Assembly: GCA_900708905.1 (NCBI GenBank)
Contig: CAADRB010000016.1
Coordinates: 314,929 to 378,928 of the forward strand
DNA length: 64,000 nucleotides
Direction: 5' to 3'
DNA from: Hymenolepis diminuta
Taxonomy: Eukaryota; Platyhelminthes; Cestoda; Cyclophyllidea; Hymenolepididae
Part shown: positions 23,101-35,850 of the stretch, piece after piece
Numbering within the stretch: the first letter of the stretch is position 1
Layout of the letters: every line of letters starts with the position of its first letter
Translations under genes and position numbers: made by a program
The notes under the pieces: generated by a model
The model's database searches: none
The model's input: only the letters and a program-made list of their open reading frames with translations
Told to the model about the DNA's origin: nothing

Positions 23101-25973
23101 TTATTCAGGTGCTACTTCAGTGGGATAGAAAATTATTGTTAATTTAGATATTTTTTTCTAGCTATCTATCACTCTCGCCGTGTGTGATAGGAAGCAAGCA
23201 AAACAGGGTTCAAAGCTGCCGTTTTTTTCTGTAGATTTTCAGTCCCCTCAGATTGTCCAAATATAGCCCATCATCCTTATCATTATACTGGCGAAGACCA
23301 CCTCTAATAGATTGTCATTTATTTGCAGCTAAAAAATCATCAATAAGCCAATGTTTAGCTAATAAAGTAATAGCAGTCCCTTCTTAGCTCTCTCCTCGGG
23401 TTTAAATCAATTGTACCCTATAAATATCTGGTGGGCAGATAGGTCACGAAGGCCGTAATTAGACTTCCTATCCTTGCAACAGGGCAGAAAGATCTAACTT
23501 TACACAAATGCCTTACTGATACATTTTAATCAAATTGCCCATCTTATCAAATATATATGTTTATTTTAAAATGCGTAATTACACATACATGTTAATTTGT
23601 CAAAACTCTTCACTTTTATTATTATTGATCTCAACACGTACGAATGTATTTTAACTTTATCTTAACCACCCTAAATATGTGTATGAACCTTCCTTAGCGA
23701 ATACTGATTTGTGCGTTTGCATTCTGACTGACTATTCCTAAAATCGTGATGCTCAATATGTAGCATTTCTCTGGTACTACGAAAGTTCTAAGAGATTTTC
23801 TATTATATTATTCGCTCATTTCAGAGGTCCTGTATAAAATTATTGCCATTTCAGCAGGTGTAGTTACTTTTCGTTTTGTCAGTCAGGAACATATATTTCT
23901 GACACATCTAGAAAGCAGGTAATAAGGTAATATCTAACAATAACTTAGAGTGAGTATTAGTGAATACTACTCGAATGCTTTTAGCTTAGAATTTTGTCGT
24001 CCGATATATAAAAGAATGGAAAGAAATTGGTCACCCAATCATCTGTAGAATTTTTGCGCTTCCACATTCATGGCCGTTTGACGAAATGAAGGAAAAATAT
24101 TTTCACGAATATGGGCAAAACTTGACTAGTAAAAGATGGAAAGTAATATTGAAATAAAAAGTCATAATGAGGTCTAACAGAGCTATCTCTTCAGTCTACC
24201 AGAGTTTGTAACCTATGCGTCATCTTCTATGCGATCTGTAAATAAATGGACTTATTATTATTAGCAAAGAAATCAATCTCCCTTATTATTTATGTGCAAT
24301 TAAAATGTGCGAAAAAGGAATTAGTTCTATGGAATTTTGTTTCATTGGCATCGATGGATTAATCCATACAAACCTGGGACTTGCCGCATAGAAACACATA
24401 GAAACAAAAACTGAAATGTCTCAAAATCACTCGAATTTTCCTATGAAGTGGATACAAATAAGTTGAGATTGAAAGTAAAATTGAAAACTTTCCCTCTAAA
24501 ATCTAAAGAGTCTAGAAATCAGATGAAAATTGGTGCTCGTAATTATTTGACTGTCACTCCTAACGCTCCCATTAATGTTTTAAAAATTGAGCAATAGCAT
24601 TTTTATATGCCTAAAAGGCTTTTAAACTTTATTATTTGTCATAGGCCATAATTAAATCAACTAAATAGTGGTTTCCATTTTCTCAGGTAGTTAAAGCCGT
24701 TCTTATAAAATCCATTCTGTTAAGTCTCACTTTTAAGCACATTAACTGTATAAATTTTCTTATTCATTTTTCTATTAATTAGAGGTAAAACTGCAAATTC
24801 TAGAAACAGCAGATGAAATGTACATTTATTTTGTTCACAAATAAAAAATCATTTTTATTTTTAATCAATAATCAGTATTTTAAACTAATCTGGCTCGCAC
24901 TTATCAGTGATTGTCTCTATGATTTATTGACTTCTATTAATGTACGTGTCAAAGTTGTAAATTAGGTCAAAGAAAACTTCTTACATTTCTGCCTGTTTTA
25001 ACATGTCAATGATTGTAGTTCTTTTCCCCTAAGTTGCACTAACTCATTTACCGATGACCTTTCTAGAAAATCATTTAAGCCACATTAATACGTTATGCAA
25101 ATAGGTGCAGCCCAAATTTTATGTCTCAGTGATATATGTCACGTGAAGTAGGAAGAATGTGATTTATAAATATTTTATCATCATTACTTTGTCTTAGACA
25201 AACGCTCGACAAATGAAAGCAGTCGTATACGACAGCCCGTATTTCAGTAACTAGAGCGACGTCATAGTAACCGTATGACTAGCGGGTTTTTAAAAATATT
25301 AATTTGGATATTAAGAAGTTGCAGTAAATCAAAATGATAACTAGATTAACCTTTTCTCTTATGCTTCAATCATTCCATTGCTTATTTTGCGCTTTATCCA
25401 CATTCATGTAAGTGTTATGCATTTATTCAGTGCCCTTACTGGTCTATTTGGTGACTTGTAGAGATCTTGTCCGAATGCCATCATGCTTCGCCAGTCTCAT
25501 ACTTACTCTATAATGAGCTTTGCTTTTTCTTGTCTATAACCTCTTTTTCTTCCCTCAAATTATTGAAGAAACTAAGAGAGAATTCCAAAGTCTTTCTGTC
25601 GTCAATATATTTTATAAGCTAGACTATTACAGTTGTGGCACATATCAATTACATTTCATTTGTTGCTTTTCAACATTTCTCATCCCAGATTACTGACACT
25701 GAGTATTTACGACAGTTATGCATACTTCCTTGTTCGCTAATGCAATTAGCCAATAAAATACCGATGCAAAGCACTCGTAGCGACAGGTTTCGCCCTTATT
25801 AGACAATAGTATAATACCATGATTCATTCAATGGAAAAGAGCCCACTACATACTGGGCTAAAAAGCAATTTCACAAGAACGCCCATTTAGTCATTGTTGA
25901 GTAACAGGACGCAAATTTGAATGTAAATACTGATTCATTTTACTATTAAAACAAGGCGATCAATTTACTGTAT

Positions 25974-26270
25974 TTATTTCAGTAGACTGAAACAACCATT
26001 GGCATCCTTGAACACACACCTCATGGGGCGTTTCTTGGCTTTTACGGTGGAATTTGATATTGGGAGTTTATTTTTCGGTGGAGACATACTCTCTCGAATG
26101 GATTGAAGAATATATTTAATTTTTGATTTTATCGCTGAAGAGCCCTCATGTGACTTTTGTTTGAGATGATTGAACTTGGCGGCAAATCCGGGTGTGTTAT
26201 TTGGTACTGGGGTCGGCCTACTTTTTGCAAACATTTTAAAAATGTTTCTCAGCCTCGCATCCATGTCCAT
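25974..26270 (-). CDS. Hypothetical basic 98-aa ORF
   Basis: I do not recognise this protein. It is rich in Lys, Arg, Ser and Pro (for example KSRPTPVPNNTP, SPPKNKLP, KAKKRP) and has no membrane segment or signal peptide. The start follows an in-frame TAA three codons upstream, inside TATAAAAG, so it cannot extend further without splicing. The TAA stop overlaps an AATAAA (25978-25973 on the minus strand), as in the gene at 45.4 kb. Base composition is richer in G+C than the surroundings and codon choice looks plausible for coding. A 20-bp hairpin lies just upstream at 26313-26356. It could be a small gene, a last exon or a chance ORF. Confidence 0.3.
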   Translation of the reverse strand: MDMDARLRNIFKMFAKSRPTPVPNNTPGFAAKFNHLKQKSHEGSSAIKSKIKYILQSIRESMSPPKNKLPISNSTVKAKKRPMRCVFKDANGCFSLLK

Positions 26271-26312
26271 CTTTTATATGAGAAGATGAAACATTCATCT
26301 GATCTTACGACA

Positions 26313-26356
26313 TATCATACACCATTTCGTGACATCATCACGAAAATGGTATGATA
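26313..26356. repeat. Inverted repeat (about 19-bp arms, 5-nt loop)
   Basis: The left arm at 26313-26332 (TATCATAC...TTTCGTGA) pairs with the right arm at 26338-26356 (TCACGAAA...GTATGATA), with only a small bulge, around the loop CATCA. It is flanked by an imperfect direct repeat, ACATTCATCTGATC (26291-26304) and GCATTCACCTGATT (26369-26382). It may be a foldback element remnant or an RNA hairpin. Confidence 0.85.
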
Positions 26357-26382
26357 CAACGGGACAAAGCATTCACCTGATT

Positions 26383-29300
26383 CACATACTTAAATAGAAC
26401 ATCCAGTGATTATTTTAAACCTTTTTAAGTAGTTATCTTCAATTTCGTACAGCACAGATAGTTTAGGGTAAAATTGGAAATAGTGTTTTGGGAAGATAAA
26501 TCAAAGAAGCTTGAAAATTGTGATTTTTAAATCAATAACAGATTTGGAAGGCTACTTTGAATGAATTGCATCAAATAAATCGTGTTAAACATTAATTTTT
26601 TAGGGGTACTATTTTATTCAACCAAAATCCAGTTTTATTAATCTTAAAAAAATCATATAGGTAGCTGAAAATTTGAAATAATAATAATTTAATAATGTTT
26701 TGCAATGGTATCCTAATGATATATGAGTATTACAGAAATATGAATAGGGTAATAAAATCATGAGTGCAAATTACTTCGAAGGAATATAAATCTAATTCAG
26801 AAGTTTAGCAGTAGGAACTCTGATAGACCGTAAAAAGCAGAACACTACAAATCAGTAAGTATGTAGAACCCTAAACCGCATTAGCAGATAGTCGTCATTA
26901 GACGGATTGAGAGTACTTCATGATGACTGGGCCTTATTTCCCATTCATTCATTTTTAACCAATTCCATTCCAAGTTTGAATAAACCTTGCCTTTACTATC
27001 TGGCAATAAAAGCCGACACTATTAGGTGGCGATGTCTATCTGAACATACCCTATTATGTCTTCTTTATGAGATCCACTAGTCAGAATCATCGGTTTTTGA
27101 TTGACACATAGATAAAACTAATCGTTCATAATGGCCAACCCAATATTTGCAAAACTGACCTATGTATTTCCAAATGAAAGCCTATGAATAGCATAATTCT
27201 GAAAGACTTCAATTTACTTCTAAAATTCCAAGATTATGTGTTGAGTTAGGTCCTGATAAAGAATATTGAATTTCCACAAAATTCCCTTTACAAGTACCTT
27301 ACGGTTCAGGATTACGACACAGCAAATCCTCAAAATTTATACAAAAAATTGCCATCTTGATTGCATTCCGATAGATCTTATCTACTTAGCATCGCAGACA
27401 CACTCGACGAATCTTTCAGTCACAATAACATCATAAGCTGTTTACTCGGTCAACTAGTCAGGCTGTCTAACAAGATCCTCTAAACAAAATAACAACAATT
27501 TTTCATTCTAATGGTTAAATTTATATTCAAATAGAAAATTTAGGAAATTAAAAATAAATTATCGGATATGAATAATGAGTAGTTTCTTATAAATAATTTT
27601 TATAGGTAATGATTGCAGTAAAGCTCAAAATGCCGCAACTGAAACTGACTTGAAAACTGTTTAAAGTCTTTTGAAAAATGTGAACTTAACTTGGTAGCAT
27701 TTTATTACATAAATAATCAACCAAATTCGGTGGTCTGACATTCGTTTGCTAAGAGAAAAGGGGACTTTAATTAATTATGCACCAGTGTGTTTTTTCATTA
27801 ATACCCTTACTGCCAAGAGTCCGAGAAATGAGATATTCACTTAAATGTCAAATTCTAATGGCACTTGTGATTCAGGTTCTGAACGTACACAGAGGTGGAA
27901 TAACTGAAATCTAGCCGGAATGGAAATTATAATCCGAATTCCAATTGTAAATAAATTAATTTGATTTGTAATTGTAAAGGCAGAGAATAATCTGGGCGAT
28001 ATATCTGTGTTGGGAACTAAAGTTTAGAGGTTGAATCGAAAAAGCTAAACACCAGTGTTTATGTCAATTTTAATTTCGTGTAAATTAAACTGTTTAATTA
28101 TCCAAGCGTCATAATGCTAATCAAGAAGATGACCATGGAGACGAAAAATTAAATGCCAACAAATGCAGCATTATTATTATTAATAAAACGGTAGTTCATA
28201 GTGCTCCAACTGAGAGAAAATGGAAGTCGCGACAGCCTACATCCGATTCCGGAGAACCAGATGCAAAAGTATGGGTAGTAATACCCAGTTGCAAGACATG
28301 AATTTCTCGCTGATAGGCATGAAAATTCACTATCTCCTCCTATAGTTTCATTTCATACAGAGAGTTTAAATCTTATGATTTGTAGAAGTTTAATATTCGG
28401 AATTATCTTTTAGTGTAAATTTTATATGAAAATAGAATGAGGGATTATCTCTATATCAAGCGTTACCCCTATCCACAGTGACCATCTTGGTTCCTGCAAC
28501 TCTACCACTGCCAAGATTAAGAGAAATAAGACGCGTCTGATGTCTGATGATAAAAGTAACCGAGGATAAGGAGTCTTAACAAAATCAAGGCTATAGAGAA
28601 CTTGAAAATCAGGCAAAAATGTTTGGGAATGGTTAAAAATATAGAGACCAATCAGACAGAATCAAATTAAGGATGATAGTTAGTATCTTGAGAATTTTTA
28701 TTGAACTCTTTTGACATTTGTCACTCACGTCAAGAGCACTTAAACATCAGTAGACTAAGGCAACTTCATACATACTCTGAATAAAGTGTCATCAAGCCTA
28801 GTAACAAAGATACTGATCGATATTTGAAATGATAAGAAAATTTTGACATTCATTTCAAGTATTTAAGTTCTACAAAATGTTTCCGGAATCCCAAGCTAGT
28901 TTCAAATAAAAAATTATACACTTGACTGTTAATTATTATATTTATTACTAGAAGTGAACCACCGGTATTAAGCTCAAATAAAGGTGCAAGAACTAAGTAA
29001 TCGCTAAATATCGGATGTGACACAGAGATCATTCATTCATATTCTTTCATGTCACAAATCAGCAAAATGAATAACTTTAAAGGCTAAAAACAAACACACA
29101 AATTGAATTTTTTGCATTTTATGATGGTCTAGACTGTGAAGAGTTGAATTCACCCGATCTTTTTATCGGAAAGACGACCACAACTTAATGAACACATTGT
29201 TTGCTAAGACCAACATGTAGAGTCATATGCCTTGAGTCATGTTAATCGGCCTGCCAACACTGACAGTAATATGCAAATAAGACGAAAATCTCCACCTGAC

Positions 29301-32300
29301 TTACGCATGTATATGAGAAATATCAGTCCATAAAACAAGTGCTTTGATAGAACACACAACAGAGCATAACTAAGCTAATATGAGAGTGGGATGCAGTTTT
29401 CCTAATCTGTACCTAATTCATCGAAGTTGATAAGACGATAACAGGTGCAGGTAACGCTCAAGGTCAGTCCCCGAATGCTGCCTGACATCATAAATAGAAT
29501 GGAAGTTATTGACACAGTCATTTGTGTCTGTGGCTCCAACTGATTCCTCACACTCACTTTCATATAACTTTGTTCTCAGTAAATAAAGTTAGAAGTAGAT
29601 CGGATTACTCATTTCCGGTCAAACCCACCATCATCAGTTATTTATCTTTTCTTTATTCTTTCGGCTCGACTGTAATCGTGCCATTATAGGCAAGGCCATT
29701 ACTTGTCACTTTTGACAGTGGTGTGTCAAAAATTTGTTCCTTAATATGGCGTTCTTTTGCTACAAATTTGAGCTTAGTCAAAATAGAGTAAAATCCTAAA
29801 ATACAACAGTCGTCAAATAGGAGACGGATGATCAATTTAAATTTATTCTACTACCAAAAGGGACATTACTTATCAGTAAGAAATTCTAGAAATTTACGTT
29901 AAATATTTTATTCACATACTTTGAGTCATACATGGGATAGTTTACAAGCATTTGTATTTCAGAATGGAAAAAAGACGAGGTTGTTTTTATGTTAAAATGT
30001 TGTTTAGATAGAGGTGACTTTAACCGGGTTCATTTTACTAACTTGTGCCTAAAATTCCTTCTGTCATGGGACAGACCCGTTTGTCAAAAGCAAAAAATCT
30101 TGTCTTCAAAATGTTTCATATTTACGAAAATAAAACGTCTTATTTTATTTATGAAAGTGCAAAAACGCTAAAATTGAATAAAAGTGTAAATATTAGAACT
30201 CACTATTTATTAAATTAATCAAATAAAATGCAAAGACACATTTTTCCTAATTCATTCAAAATCTATCAGTGCGTACATGCTATCTTGGTTTAGAATAGGA
30301 TAAGAAGGTTTCGGTATTCAAGCATATAACCTTTGAGAGTACTTCCATACATGGCGTCAATAGTGTATGCATTATCTTTCTATCTGTCTCATATGATCTC
30401 CATCATATTTTTCAATTATTAATCCCCATGGTAAAGCGAAGACGATTCAAACTTTTTGTCATGAAAAAATATCAAATCACAAGATATTGTAAATTTTTCT
30501 AATGAAAGATGAAGGGAAGAAGTTGAGTAAAATTTAAGAAAAAGATACACTCACTTCCGCTCTCTACTGCATTATGCTCTAAAGTTTTAAAGTTCAAATT
30601 TCATAATCTGAGGGGGAAATACATATTATCTGCACAGTCTGGATGTATTTATCTCTAATGGTAATCGGGGACAAATAGTGTAAAAGTTGTCAGGTATTTT
30701 AGCATAATAGAACTCGATTTATAAAATCATATTCTAAATCATAAGCTCTACTTTAAATATTCAATTTTCTTTAAGAATTTACCTGTTACTTACTATAATA
30801 CTCCTCAATTCATTTCGAAAAAAGAATTCTACCTTGTGATTAACACCCGATGAGTTTAGCCACATTTTTAGAAATCACATTTGGATCTTGTGAAGAATTT
30901 CAACAAAAATTGCGAATCGGCAGCTTACAATTATTAAAGTATTTCACTGCTGGGCAGAATGATAACGACTTAGTTTTAGAAGTGGATATCTACAGCGGGA
31001 GTTGTCGGTATTTCAAAATAGCCACTCTATTTCGATCACAATTAGGACGTTACACGCAGTAAAATAGATATGACTAATTTGGCAAGAAAGAAATTGAAAG
31101 AAATTCTTGAACGGGTTAAAATATATGTAACGATTAATCACAAACATTTGGACTGTAAAAGCACTTGTGCGTATTTACCTGACTTTTTGGCAGCTGATAA
31201 GAAGTGAAATTTTCCAGTCCACCCACGCAATCCTGAATTAGTCAGCTGTGCTGTGACTGATTTCGAAATCGGGGTTAATATGAGGAAATTCTTCTTGCAT
31301 TCACGTTAGTTGCCAAATTTAGCAAATCATTTTTCTGTTGCGGTCCTAATAGCATTCGACGCTGTGCCGCTAATGCATCCAAAAGTTAACAATTTTAATA
31401 AATTAGGTGATAATTTGTTTTTGCACTTAAGAATTCCTGAACCTGAGATATTTGATGGCCTAACATCAAGTGGTGTTAAGATTCAAAGGATTTTGGGCTG
31501 AGTGACGTCTAGAAGCTTTACACTGCTATAAGTTGTGTGTATTTCAGTTTCAAATTGTACAAACTGTAACGTATTGGATACCACCTACAAAACTCCGAGA
31601 GAAAACAGGTATGGACTAGTCCACATATTTATGTATCGCGTTAATTACAACTGATTATGCAGAGAGTCCAGGCACATTTGAGGACAGAGTGAGGTCAACC
31701 ATGCTCAAGTCAAAGGGAGTTTATAATGCAGTTCGATACTGAGAGCTCAGATATAGCCAAAGATATACTCGATTCTTTTGATTTTGAAAGTGGGTACTCA
31801 AATCTAATTGCATTATGCAATAATTTTGGGTTATTCTAACTCAACTTCCTGGTCACAGAGCAGAGGCAATAATGCTAAATATGACCTAGTCAGTATCCTA
31901 GTGAACATTTTGATCTATGAATAAAATCAGGTCCAATGTCCACATCAAATGCGACTGATCATAAAATCTTTTAATATGACAGAATTACTGTTAAAAAAAT
32001 ATCTAAATATTATAATTCAATACAAAAATAAAAAATATAAAGTTAGGGAATCACCTGTTCAGTGTGCCATCAGGATGCCTCATATAAAATATTTTCACCC
32101 ACTTGACCAATATTCAGATCTGTAAATGTCAGTCCTGTTTACTGACAGCTAGTTTTGATGATTTTATCAACTTGTTATTTCGAGTTTAACTTTCCCCAAG
32201 CGGTTACTTTATATCTCCCGATCAGAAAGTACAAACACAATTTAATGGCTGTGAACTTTCGCGGGTTAATTTACGATCGAAATGAAGAAGAAATTTAAAC

Positions 32301-34950
32301 ACACGTGTTTGCTAATTTCGAGGCCGCATAGGATCTGATTTCTTATGATCTCGTAATTATAACTTGTGTTTGCAAGCCTTAATAGGCAAAGAGGACTGTG
32401 TATATCTTTGAATGCAAAAAAATAACAATTTTTTAGAAAATCGAACTACCAAAAAGTGCCTTAAATTTTACGGATTTAAGAAGCTTGAGATTCTGCGATT
32501 GGTGTGTTTAAAAATTCGATTTTGAAAATTCTTGATGTAAATCCTTGCTTTATTGGACGCTGATCAAGGTAGATCAGATATTTTTGTGTCATTGATTGGT
32601 TAAGCTCCCTGTTCTCTCTATTCCAACTTTCTCAGCGATTTCTTAACAGGAGACATCGGATAAGATAAATTACTATCGCAGGTAGGTTAGGGGATGACTT
32701 CGCCAAGTAAGTTAGTCAAAAATTAACTTTTCTTGATTTGTTCATGAAGATCTGCGAAGGTCCAAAAGAAGATCCAACAGAAGTAGATTAAGGTAGAACT
32801 TGTCGGTGTCAAATGTCAAAGTTACCATTAAATAAGATATAAGAAGTATAGGATACTTTTACTCACAAGTGGTCATTTTATATGGCCGCGATATTTGAAA
32901 ATCACATTCTACCCATTTTCCATATATTATTTCTATCATCGCAAGCGAAATGGAAAAAAATATTAGAAATTGATCAGTGAAACATTTAGACATAAACTTT
33001 CTTTTCAACACTATTGGATTATTTAATGGTTCCTCAGATTTAGATGCTTTTCATTACTAAAAAGTGCAATTTAGTTTGCTTATTAGAATTTTATAATAAT
33101 ATTGATGAAAATGTGGCCAATTCAACATTTAATTACCCAGTAACTTACTTCAATTACGCTAGACCTAGGCTCTAAATCAAGTTTGTTAAAAGGACGGTGA
33201 TCAAGAGTTTCTTTCAGTTTGTCTTTAGGAGTTGTCATCCTTTTGATAATCGACCTTGAAGAGTTTCAGGGTGACAAATTAACTTAGGTGCTGGTATTGC
33301 GTACTTATGGCCTTCACTGGAATCTTTAAGTGCTAATCGAAATTAGATAAGTTAGAGGCAGTTCGTAATCCCTTCGTGGCAGTCCCAACGGAAGGCAGAA
33401 TTTTTAAAGGACAATATTGCATTAAATAATTTTAAAATTGCAAATTCAAAGTCGTTATGATTCTTGTGCAGTCATGATCCGAAAAATAGATTCTGTTTTG
33501 GGCAAAATTTTGCACATTTTCACCAAAATATCCAGGATCGGGATGAGAGTAATAATTTTTATGAAAATCTAAATTACCATTTAAATCCTACTGAGCTCTG
33601 CTATGTCAAAATTCTGTCAGCAATTATCTTACTGCTGCTACAACCATCAGAATTTAGAGAGTTTTCAGAGATACTCACCTGTGCCCTAGCTACCTGGAAA
33701 CTTAATGGCTAAATGGCTAGAGTTAAAGCAAATTTTCAGTCAATCAGCTTTAAGCATTATGAACGTAGGAGCTCAGGTAAAAATGTGCAAACTTAACTCT
33801 GAAAACTCGTGTGCTCTTGTGGAGATTCGAGAGTCAATTTCTAAAGTTTAAAGTGGAACTCAGGTCTTGCCACATCGTACGGAAGCTTTTTTCTTTACTC
33901 ATCGACTGTCTGTCCATCTAGCAATTTTAGCAAAAGTATAAAAACTGAAGTATTCCCTGGATTTACTATTTATAAATTGGGATATAAAGGCAACATCATA
34001 CCAATCGGTGGTAAATAAATCATTTTAAAGACAACTGGATGCTCTATTGAGAGACATGAAGTGTAAATGCGAAAATATCAACACTACGGGAGATTAACTG
34101 GTCACTTGACCAGGATGCTCATGTAACTCATGAATGCAGCTGACCGCTTTACAGAATCATTGGAGACTAGGGAAAACTAAATGTGGATGTTTAGGTTTTA
34201 TGAAGTAAATAATCTCTATACTATCAACTCTTTTTATCTAATAACCTAATAAAAGACGACGCACATGATATCATCCAAGAACAGACCAAGGTATTGTCTT
34301 TGATGTCCATCTTCCTTCACGGAAAAGTAGAGTTATATTTCCTGATATACGAGAATCTAGAGACGCAGATGCAAACTCGGCTCATTGCTTGGTTACATCA
34401 AATTTCAGGAGAAAATTGTATACACATATAAATCAAATAAGAATTTGACAGCAGAATAAGGGAATCGACCTCGTATCAAAGCATAAATACCAAAAACTGC
34501 TTAAAAAGGCAATTCTGGAACGCACCTATTTGAATTTAATGACATTATAAATTTTGCTACAAGGATTGCTGTTAAGTATGGCAAAAATACCGTTCAAGGG
34601 TTGGAAAAATGAAGCCATTACATTAAATGGCTAAGGTGAATTTGTGCGCTAAGTAACTAGGGAGCAAAATAGCAGTTAACTGACCAATCTCCTGTATTGA
34701 ATGCAAAAAGGATGTACTTAAGAGAAAAGTTGGTGAAATTTCCAAAACTGTTAACTGTTAATGAAGCCAGAAGAGTATACAAGTTACTTCGAAAAGTTCT
34801 GCTGACAACTTTCAAAACATGGCCTAATTGGAAACAAAATAAATTTGTCGTTAATCCCAGCTCTCTGACTAAATGTGCTTAACTATTTAGTTATTCGCAA
34901 ATGCAATGCAACCTACAACTTTACGAAACTACCAAAAGACAAAATCTCAC
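26383..34950. other. Gene-free AT-rich stretch
   Basis: I find only short ORFs without recognisable domains, including several between 30.85 and 31.5 kb and at 33.46-33.71 kb. No terminal repeats or RNA genes were seen. Confidence 0.45.
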
Positions 34951-34959
34951 ACTAAAGGG

Positions 34960-35850
34960 ACTATAAGGGCAAAAGGGGAATTGAAAACTTCGATTAATCC
35001 TGGAGCTAATAGCTTGCAAACTGGACTTATTTAGTAAAGCGGACAAACAGTAAATACCTACATTTTGTGGTCCATTAATGATTGTTGGCAAGGCAGAGTT
35101 CCTATACCACAATCCTGGGTCAATGATGGAAAAATCAGTACTTACAGCTAACCACCGAACTACCTTCTTCTTAACACAGTCAATGGCCTGTGAATGACTT
35201 CACTTGCATATCACTGAGCGAATATCAAATACTCAATGTGGATTTCATGTTGGAATATCCACAGAATAGGCTATCCTTGCTGTAGAAACAATAATTCAGA
35301 AAGCTATCGACCGACATTGTGGGACAGTACTTGTCATTTTGTGACTTAGGTAAGCCCTTTGGTCCACTACGCATTCCTACGATTTTAACAAGATGGTGTA
35401 AACTAAAGTTGCCCCGTAACATAGTCAACTGCTTCGTTCAACTACTAGATGCCCTAAAAAGCCACATTAAGGACTCAGGAGAAGTATCTTCTATGGAGAG
35501 AGGCAGGAGACAAGTATCCAATGAGGGTCCTATGCTCATTCGCATAGTATTGCAATTTATATTAGAGGCATTTTATGCTACCCGCAAGGTGGATGATGAT
35601 AAATTGAAAGGTGTTCAGAACTTTGTCCAGTAGATGATGCTGAGCCCCTACGGTAGACGACAAATGAGTGTTCAAGTGCTGGCAGAAAGAGTTCCACTGA
35701 GAAACCTTGCTGAATAAATACAAAGGCATAGACTTAGCCCCAGGACAAGTGTGCACAAAAACGGTGAAACAATCGGTCAATTTTTATTGAATTTCCAAAT
35801 ACCGAAACTGTGAAAGTCCAAAGTTTTTCATGCATAGCCTCAGATGAGAA
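34960..35850 (+). mobile_element. Non-LTR retrotransposon fragment, internally deleted (copy 1)
   Basis: Frame-broken reverse transcriptase sequence. Landmarks are a GPLMIVGKAEF stretch (RP-x-x-x-x-GK region, about 35,070), ISNTQCGFHVG (the QxGFRxGRST region, about 35,224), GTVLVIL then DLGKPFG (motif A region with its Asp, about 35,330-35,360), and an RRQVSNEGPML stretch matching the GVRQGSxEGPLLFN region (about 35,510). A 104-codon ORF (35319-35633) survives but has no function of its own. The sequence then jumps to RKVDDDKLKGVQN and RRQMSVQVLAE, the C-terminal end of the same protein, so the YADD region is deleted. It is nearly identical to 57680-58437. Confidence 0.75.

Larger units (their letters stand above)
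18552..25972. other. Gene-free AT-rich stretch
   Basis: Apart from the inverted repeat at 19461-19493 and the TA-rich run at 20079-20106, I see nothing supportable. All ORFs are short and have no recognisable domain. A slightly GC-richer patch at 21,870-22,015 stands out but matches nothing I know. Confidence 0.5.

Noticed and set aside
30850..31501. Two plus-strand ORFs close together (70 and 63 codons)
   Set aside because: They are in AT-rich DNA, have no recognisable motif, and there are stops and no convincing splice sites between them.
35319..35633. 104-codon ORF repeated identically at 57907-58221, which might look like a conserved gene
   Set aside because: It is a reverse-transcriptase remnant with an internal deletion; its flanking frames continue the same protein, so identity reflects recent copying.
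35562..35780. 72-codon minus-strand ORF, repeated at 58150-58368
   Set aside because: It is the antisense of the non-LTR fragment, present twice only because the element is repeated.
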